A stretch of 64,000 nt of DNA from Ophiosphaerella korrae (taxonomy: Eukaryota > Ascomycota > Dothideomycetes > Pleosporales > Phaeosphaeriaceae): contig JALNQF010000026.1 in assembly GCA_028456385.1 (NCBI GenBank), positions 62,001-126,000 of the forward strand, read 5' to 3'. Below the pieces are notes generated by a model, which was given only the letters and a program-made list of their open reading frames with translations, searched no databases and was not told the origin of the DNA. Every line of letters starts with the position of its first letter. The first letter of the stretch is position 1. Shown here in pieces: positions 56,659 through 64,000 of this stretch. Both the position numbers and the translations under genes were made by a program.

Positions 56659-59600
56659 CTAAAAGAAGGCACACCATCCAATGTACATAGCCGCCAAATT
56701 CACCGGATCCTTCGCCATGGCAATCAACGCATCCACATACCCCTCCACACTCAACGGCACAGACTCGCCCTTGAAAAACCCATTCACCTTCGTATGCACC
56801 ATATCCAGCACCTCCTGCGGCGTATCTGGCACGCCCGCAATCTTCTTCCTCTTCCTGCCACCCAAAAAGTCCGCGGTGGGATCATGTACGAATGTTTCCA
56901 AAATGGTAATCAGCGTATCCTCATGCTGGCGCAACAAACTATACGTGAGTTCGGCAGCCTTGCGAAACGGGCCCTCGACGCCCTGGGGCCCCATGGCATC
57001 AACCATATTGTGCGTCAGGCGGAAGGGCACGAGCTCCGGCTTTTCAAACGTCAGGCCCTTGTCGAATAGGCAGTTGAAGTCGACGTGGAAGGTGCCGCCG
57101 TTGCCCTGCTCAAGTAGCACGTTTTCGCCGTGGCGGTCGCCTAGCCCCAGGACATGACCGACGATGCTCATGACGGCGCAGGACCGCGTGTAGCGCAGGC
57201 GCGCGGCGAACCAGGCTTCTGGCTCAGGGAACGTCTCAATGAACCATTCGTGCAGGACGGGCGGGAATTTACCGAGGATTTTGTCTGTGAAGATGGGGAC
57301 TTTGGAGGGCGACGACGAGGCTTCGTTGAGAAGTAATTTGATCTCACCATAGTCGATCGGCACGCTGTGTTGTCTGTAGGAGCGGATGATGATGTCGCGC
57401 ATTGGTTTGAGGCCTTCGACCCACTCGATTGTGCCGCACTCTTCATTTAGGGGGGTTACGGCGTATGTCCTGATGTATAGACGGCGCTTACTAGATTCAA
57501 TGTCTTTCTGTAGAGCACGGTTTATCATTGTGTTGAACTCCATAAGACGCTGATCTTTGCGTAAATCATCCTTGGGCTTACAAAGAAGTCCATATGAGCG
57601 TCCATCGGAGCCCCGGACATTAACCTTTCTTGGGCGTTGAAGGGACGACAAAACAAGAACGTCATCCATAAAAGAGCTGATGGTTATTGCATCTTGTGGG
57701 AAGGGATTGTGCATTCGAATAGTTTTGTTGTCAACCCCTGCTGGAAGAGTAGGAAGCATATTAGCTTCAATTGGTACAACCAATTGGCAAGGTGCCAGTT
57801 TGTGATTGAAACGCAAGTCTTTGGATAAGGAGACATGAGCAACACGCGGTTCTACTGGAGCATCACAGGCAGCCAAGAGCGAATCAGTCAGTCGTTGGCC
57901 TTGGATGATGAGGTTCTTCAGGTCAACGGTACCCTTGCGCTTTGACGCGTCCTTATGACTGTTAGCGGAACAAGTTAGCTTGCTATCTATATTACTTACG
58001 CGGAGATTTTGAAGCACCGTACTACCACGCTGCCGACGGTCACTCTGCTGTGAGTGAAGTACAGCCAGTAAGCTCCATAGCGCCTGTTGTGGGTATGTTG
58101 ATGCGACGCGAATGATGATCGCTTGTAATGTATCCCAAACACTCTTGTTCGGATGACTGATACGAGTGATGATCTGTGGGAATGCAGTGTACCATGCAAA
58201 AGCCGGCATGCGCGCCATAGTGTATTTTTTTATATGCACGTTAATCCCTTTCAACCGTTCGATCCTGTGCTCATGAAGCTCTTTTTCACGCGACGTTCTT
58301 GGCTGAGTGTTCATAACTTCCATTCCCATGTCTAGCCATAGCGTGAGTATCTTGGGCAAGGTCTGATAGTAAAATCTTGTGCCGTAAGCAGTGGATCTGA
58401 CAAAGCTCTCCAGGACGAGTTTGTGAAAATTTCCCGTTAAGTATTCCGAACTTTGCTTTGAGATTGGTTGCCGTTTCTCGGACTCGAGGAGCTTAAGATA
58501 GTATCGTCCGAGATAGTAATGGCCTTTATCCCACTTCGCAAAAGACATAACACCGGCAACATACTCTTCCTTAAGGGCGCCAGATTTCGTCTGGCCTGCC
58601 CGATCTAGCCACTTAGCAAGAATCAATTGAGCATTAGACCTGTTTTTGTTTTGGTTGTTATCAGCATGCCCAGTTGTGGTTACAGAAACATCGACAGGCA
58701 CAGTATCTTCAGGCTCGAAGGTGTTGCTCTCGATCGCAATACGTAGAGTCTGTGTAGCCTTCCGATGGTGTCCTTCTTTCCAGAGCAGTTTAGAGTATTC
58801 AATCTTGGAAGCGGTGTCCCCGAGCCGCTCAGCATGCATTACGGCATTGAAGGCGGTGGTGATGAGGCCCCCTTTCCGGGCAAGTCTTCCTGTCGTCAGC
58901 CAAGCAGCGGCGATGTCGAGGTTCGTGAAGTCAATACTTTTGAATGTTATTATAATATCCTCGATGTCTTCTTTGGCGACTTACCGTGAATGGGACATTG
59001 TTGCACGACGCACTCCCAGAAGGTACTGTTTGTCCGAGGTATAGGCGCCAATAATATCGAGTCGCCGGTCAAGATTCTCAAGTATGACTTCACGGTCTGT
59101 ACTCGCTGTTGAACCCATGCCGCTTATGGCCTCCATTTCGTACAGTGTGTGTAATTTGACTAGATGGTCGTGGCAAGCTTGTATCGAGGCAGTTGCTGAT
59201 GGTGAGAGTGTTGCTGCTAAAGCCTCCCGCAGACTTGTGATTGTCGCCTTGAACTCTACACCATCCTTATGACGCAGCGCGAGAAGTGCACGTCCAACAC
59301 CAACATTGAAGTCGAGAAATGTGTTCTTCTCGACGGCTGGTGAAGAGCCAAGGAGCCTCTCTAGCTGTTCCCATTTGCCTACTGACCATGCCGCTTCAGC
59401 TGCAAAAGGCAGCGTATTGCTTGAAAGCGAATTGGACGCATGAAATCCATCAACGTAATTGAGGATAGAATCTATAGGTTTATGTCAGCTATCATTGCTG
59501 AGCACTTCTAAACTGTCTTACCATATTGACCAGATTCCTTAAGGCAAGTCAACAAATTGATCTGTGTCTCAGTATCATCTGGCTTCTCAGACAAAGCGAT

Positions 59601-62600
59601 CTCATACCAGCTTTGGGCTGCGGTCCATCGTCCTGCTCTACGATCTTCAATAATTTGTTGCTCTGGGTTCAGCACTTTGAGATGAGCCGAGAGTCCTTCA
59701 ATAGTATCCGGTTCATCGATTTGCGCATAGATCATCTGTAAGTGTTGTAACATGCTGTCTTTTTCAGAGAACCATTGCTTGCCGTTACCCTTTACTTGCT
59801 CTTGTTGCCGGATATATTGTTCCCAATGGAACAGAGCGCGTGCATAGGATCCACATTCAACGGCACGCCGTGAGATGACCTCTGCTGGGATGAGTTGCAG
59901 TATGCCTTCGACACGACTGATTTGCTTGATGGAATTCATCTCTTGCTCATCCGAGATTCCACGGCCAGTCTTCCCAGCCATCACGCGTGCCTCGGCAACA
60001 GATTTCCTCTTTTCCTGAAGCCACATCGAAAGGTAGTCTAATGTTTGAAAAATATTCTGTCTCGTGTTAACGCTCTGGTAGACGATGAAAGGAGAATTAC
60101 CTTACTTCACTGCATTGCTTGATCAACATCGCATCAGGCTGCTCTGGCGATCGAATATCGGTTTGAAGCACTGCAAGCAATTCTTTGCCAACATTTTCCA
60201 TGTTTTTCTCGTCATCGGAAACAACAACATTCAATGCTGCAAACGGTAGTATGAACGTTGCAATTGAGAAGTCATACCCTCGAATAATACGAGCGAGGAC
60301 TGGGAAGACCATCTCCACGTTCACGCCCTGGCCTTTGTGCAGTAAATCATAAACAAAAGCCTGAAGCCATGCGCCATGACTGGTACTGCTGTTAAATATT
60401 GGGTAGCTTGGACCTTCGTAGACGAGACTGGGATTGAGGTTGACGGAGTATCTGGAATTGAGAAACGGGGTCAAGACGTTCCGGACAGTTTCTGGGATCT
60501 CGTTCCAGCGTTGTGCTTCTGTGCTAGTCTGTGAAGATCGCGGCTTTGCTAATGGAAGCGCGCTGAATCCGCAGTGTTTGAGCATCTCCTGCATAACGTA
60601 GGCTATCCAGCCTTGCGCTTTTGCATTTGTTGTTGAGAGAAAGACTTTCACGAGTACTTGTTCGAGAAGAAGCGCTACAAAATCAATGTCTTCGTCTCTC
60701 TTCGAGAAATTTGAGAGCATCAGCACTCGTTTCTTTTCTCGTACACTCTCAACCCGGTATGGATCAAGGCCGCCAATGATTCCGAGACACTGTGCGCACA
60801 AAGTGGTGATATCCTGATGTCCTTCTGAAAACCGTATACCGGCGTCGAGAAGAGACCGGGTCAAGGTTTCAAGGACTGGTAGCGGTTTCGAGCCGACAAC
60901 TGACTGGTGCATATGCCCTTGGTTGGTATCTAAGAATGGCACAAGCTCCTTGAGTGCTTGACGCACGACTACGGCATTCTGATCTTTGCAGCGGTTGCTG
61001 AAAGACTGGAAGATTTTGACAGTATCGACCATTGCCTTGAATCGAACCAGTTCACCTTCTGTCTTTGATAACATTGGTATGTTTGCTAGAGAAGGCAAAT
61101 ACTCTATTCTCTCCCTTAATTGTGTTTCATACTTCTGTACCAGATTTTTGATCGTCTTGTTAGCGTTGCTTTGCGTCTCTTCTGAGAATATTGACCAATG
61201 TTGCACAATAAGAGCAAAAGTTTGGTCGACAACGAGCATGATGTCTTCAGCGTCGAGAACGTTAAGAAAGGCCGTCCAAACGGTGAATGTATTGTCACAG
61301 AGATCTGAATCGGCCATTGCAGATTGGAGGCAGGCACGGAACTAATAAAATGAGCAAGCGAAACAATCCCATTGAAAATTGCTTACCTGAGGTAATGCCC
61401 CGTTCACATTGTTCCTTGCGAGGCTAATGAGCTCTCCAATAGCTGCAATACTCCTTTTCCGCTCCGGGAGTGGTTGAGATGTGACTTTGCCCTGTGCAAG
61501 AGGACTCTCGATAATGTCCGTGAAATAAGCGATGATACCTAGAATGTGTGTTTCGCAAAATGAATCTAAACTCTTCGCTTTCGATGTCGGCTTGCGCTGT
61601 CCTGTTTTGGGCCCAGCGAGCATTGCAAGAATACCAAATCCCCGATGGAACTACCTAAGTTAGTGACACTATACTAGAATTCAATTCGTGAGCTTACAAT
61701 TTTCTTCTTAGACTCGTCCTGATCAGAAGCCAACATGAGGATCTCAATAGCGACGCCGGTGATGTCGGCTGCGATTAGAGAGTCCAACCTATTGTTACTG
61801 CCTTCTCGAATGGCCGGTTCGATGGTGGCCAGAGCCTCCATTGCATTACTTTCAACATCTGAAACAGGTTGGCAAAGTAGCAAAGCTAGGATCTTCGCCA
61901 AGTTTCTCCGGGGCTGTGTCAACACTTCACCAATGGTTGCCTTTCGAGCTTGGGCAATCTTCTCGATAATGTCTCTCCGCTTCGTCAATACTAAATGAGG
62001 CAATGTCTCGGCTTGAGTGAGTATAAGGAGCTGGCGGACACTTTGCTCAGTCAAGTCGGCGAGTAATTGTGCCTTCTGGGGCTTGTTGATGATATCCCTT
62101 ATCACGGAGAAACCAATAATCCTCCAGTAGGGTTGTAATAATTGTGTAGTATTTGTGGAAAGTTCGCCAGCTATTGCATCAAGCTGTGCCCATTAGCATT
62201 TAAACACAATGAGATTTGTGATTGATACTAACCTCTGTAAAAGCCAAACCACAAATTAGAGCATTGTGATGTCCAAGATATTCGATCAGATGATGCAATA
62301 TGATAGGTAGCTCCAGCTCTCCACAAGCACTTGTAATTGTTAACGATAGTCCTTGAAACAAGCGTTGATGCTTACCGAGCAACTAAACCGTACGCTAAGA
62401 TGAGAGTTTCCTGATCAGAAATTACATCTCTTTTCCCAAGTACACCGAGGAATTCTATTGTTGATCTTCGGTTCTTTTGCCTGATGTGACGAGATATATC
62501 GTTTCTTAGAAATACCATCAAAGAACGCCTATCACCATGTTAATTGGCACTCTAGTTGTGGGTAGCATGACATACGTTGCAGCAAGTTTGAGCTCCCTCA

Positions 62601-64000
62601 GCGATCTGCTCATTGAGCCTAGCAACCATTGGCCCAATTCGCAAGTTTCTAGGTTGAGGTAATCCACATCTGAGATATGATTGAACACTCGACCAATCGC
62701 TACAGCCATGTGAACTCGGGCTTTGGGGCTCTTCTGAAAATATGGCTCGTTCGTGATCAAAAGCATAGTGGCAATGACATCTTTCCAATCCTCTCCCTCA
62801 TCTTCCACATTCCAGTATGCTTTCGAGTTCTGATCAGATTTACCTGGAACATCGCACCGAGTACAGGTAAACAACTTCCAATGCTGCGGGTCAGTGACGA
62901 ATGTTTCTAAGCAGCATGACCCTGCGCAAGCAATCTTGGCAAGAACTGCCAGAATTTCGCATTGCTCATCTTCGTCGTGTTTGCCCTCATGACGAATAGA
63001 AGCGTATTTTTCCCTATTTCTGTGAGCGAGGACATGATAGTATGAGTATATTACGTACTCTACAATACTTGGTAGTTTGGCGAGACTCATCGTGGGGGAG
63101 TCATGGGTATTACCATTCAAGAGCATAACGAGATGTTCATATGTTGAAATATTTATATTTTGTGGAGAGTTGGGTAGAGTCTTGCGTCTCTTAACTGGCC
63201 GATCATTGGTGTCTGAATTCGATGCACTAAATATCTTCAGAACTGATGCAGCTTCTTCAAGTAGTTGTGGGTCTGTGAAGCATTTAGAAGCATTTGTGCA
63301 GAGCTCCGTACGCCTCTCCACAATCTCAAGAGGCCATGAATCTGGAGAAGTCCACAGACATAATGCTGACTAAAGTTCATTAGTTTGGTGTACGGACCAC
63401 AGCTTTGCGGTACATACCTGTAAATCTTTATGTAAACCGGAGAACTTCTCGATATCCTGACAAAATTGTGCTACCCTTCCTTCAAGATCCTCTGCAATAG
63501 TGGATGATGAGCTAACATGTCGGCGTGTAGAATCTGAAATGGTTTTGGGAGAGCCAATGTGGGCTTTTCTAAGACCAATAAACAACGAAGCAAGTTGTAG
63601 TTGATTGAGGACAGATAAATTGGGCAGTCCTAAAAGGTCAGTGAGACCATGTACCAGGCCCTGGGCGGCTTTAGCAGGCTTTGAAGCACAGTTTTCTGCT
63701 GAAAAATTAGGCATTGCAATTGCTTCTAGCACTTGCAAGTATGTAGTGATTGTCTCGTCATGTAAAAAATGTTTCTCTGAGCTGACTGTCCACCGTCTGA
63801 AGTTTTGCCACAAACTGAGGCAGGTATCCAGGATCCATGGCTGATAATGCTCAAGGGTGATAGACACTGTGCACTGTCGTCGTTGGGAACCATTTATTAG
63901 TGAAAGAAGAAGATTTAAACTGATGTAAATTGCACCTGTTTGCGATGTGATGGTTCTTTGTAGGTCATGAGGCAGTGCAACAAAATGTATGCTTTCTTCC
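56659..64000 (-). CDS. uvsB: ATR/Mec1/UvsB checkpoint kinase, 5' end beyond the window
   Basis: The gene runs from the right edge to a stop at 56659 through many exons separated by short introns (for example around 62190, 61650, 61360, 60075 and 59500). The frame is open at 64000, so the N-terminus lies outside; more than 2,200 residues are inside. HEAT-like helices fill 59-64 kb. The FAT region lies around 58-60 kb. The PI3K-related kinase domain has PRKVNVRGSDGRSYGLLCKP, catalytic loop LGLGDRHGENVLLE, HVDFNCLFDKG (DFG-like) and FRLTHNMVDAMGPQGVEGPF. The FATC tail ends DPVNLAAMYIGWCAFF. UvsB (Aspergillus)/Mec1/Rad3/ATR, with its partner Ddc2/Lcd1/ATRIP, senses RPA-coated single-stranded DNA in the nucleus. 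The kinase motifs are all intact, and the family assignment to ATR rather than ATM rests on the LGLGDRHGEN and FATC context. Confidence 0.93.

Overview
The window looks like nuclear DNA of a filamentous ascomycete (Pezizomycotina, most likely a Dothideomycete; the class is an inference). Genes are interrupted by short introns of about 45-70 bases with GT..AG ends and CTAAC-type branch sites. There are no operons. The gene set (CFEM protein, Nca2, Aim21, Arp6, UvsB/ATR) is typical of this group. Intron-exon structures were worked out by hand from reading frame and splice signals. Where exon sums are stated, they give whole numbers of codons.

Layout. 0-5.3 kb: an intact Hsp70-like ATPase gene (minus), divergent from a coiled-coil protein gene with 11-residue repeats. 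5.4-9.0 kb: arp6 (SWR1 chromatin remodelling) and a mitochondrial ribosomal protein of the mL50 type. 9.0-16.0 kb: a gene-poor stretch holding per1 (GPI-anchor lipid remodelling), a broken gene remnant bracketed by two diverged 67-base repeats, and a secreted YCF48-like beta-propeller protein. 16.0-21.3 kb: a secreted S33 peptidase fused to a long Ser/Thr-rich, apparently GPI-anchored tail, then a degenerate GST::AsaB/CmcJ-type fusion pseudogene. 22.3-30.3 kb: a PA-TM-RING ubiquitin ligase, a large CAX-type vacuolar cation/H+ exchanger (Vnx1-like), and rpt6 of the 26S proteasome. 30.3-36.0 kb: a secreted protein with an aerolysin-like C-terminal half and one in-frame stop, then an MFS transporter. 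36.7-42.2 kb: sec4 (Rab8), nca2 and a CFEM cell-surface protein. 42.2-50.1 kb: a DHA1/ZIFL-type MFS transporter and an Mtr-type amino-acid permease in gene-poor DNA. 50.1-64.0 kb: aim21, tvp18, tad2 and the 3' nine-tenths or so of the ATR/Mec1/UvsB checkpoint kinase, which runs off the right edge.

Most of the window is housekeeping genes: secretion and Golgi (sec4, tvp18, per1), proteostasis (rpt6, RING, Hsp70-like), chromatin and DNA damage (arp6, ATR), translation (tad2, mL50) and mitochondria (nca2). These are interspersed with lineage-specific cell-surface and secreted genes. The most unusual items are the GST::AsaB fusion pseudogene, whose three nonsense codons all fit a CpA-to-TpA (RIP-like) pattern, the S33 peptidase with a wall-anchored tail, the jacalin/aerolysin-like secreted gene with a nonsense codon, and the Hsp70-like/hendecad coiled-coil divergent pair. 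No tRNA or rRNA gene, CRISPR array or intact transposon was recognised.
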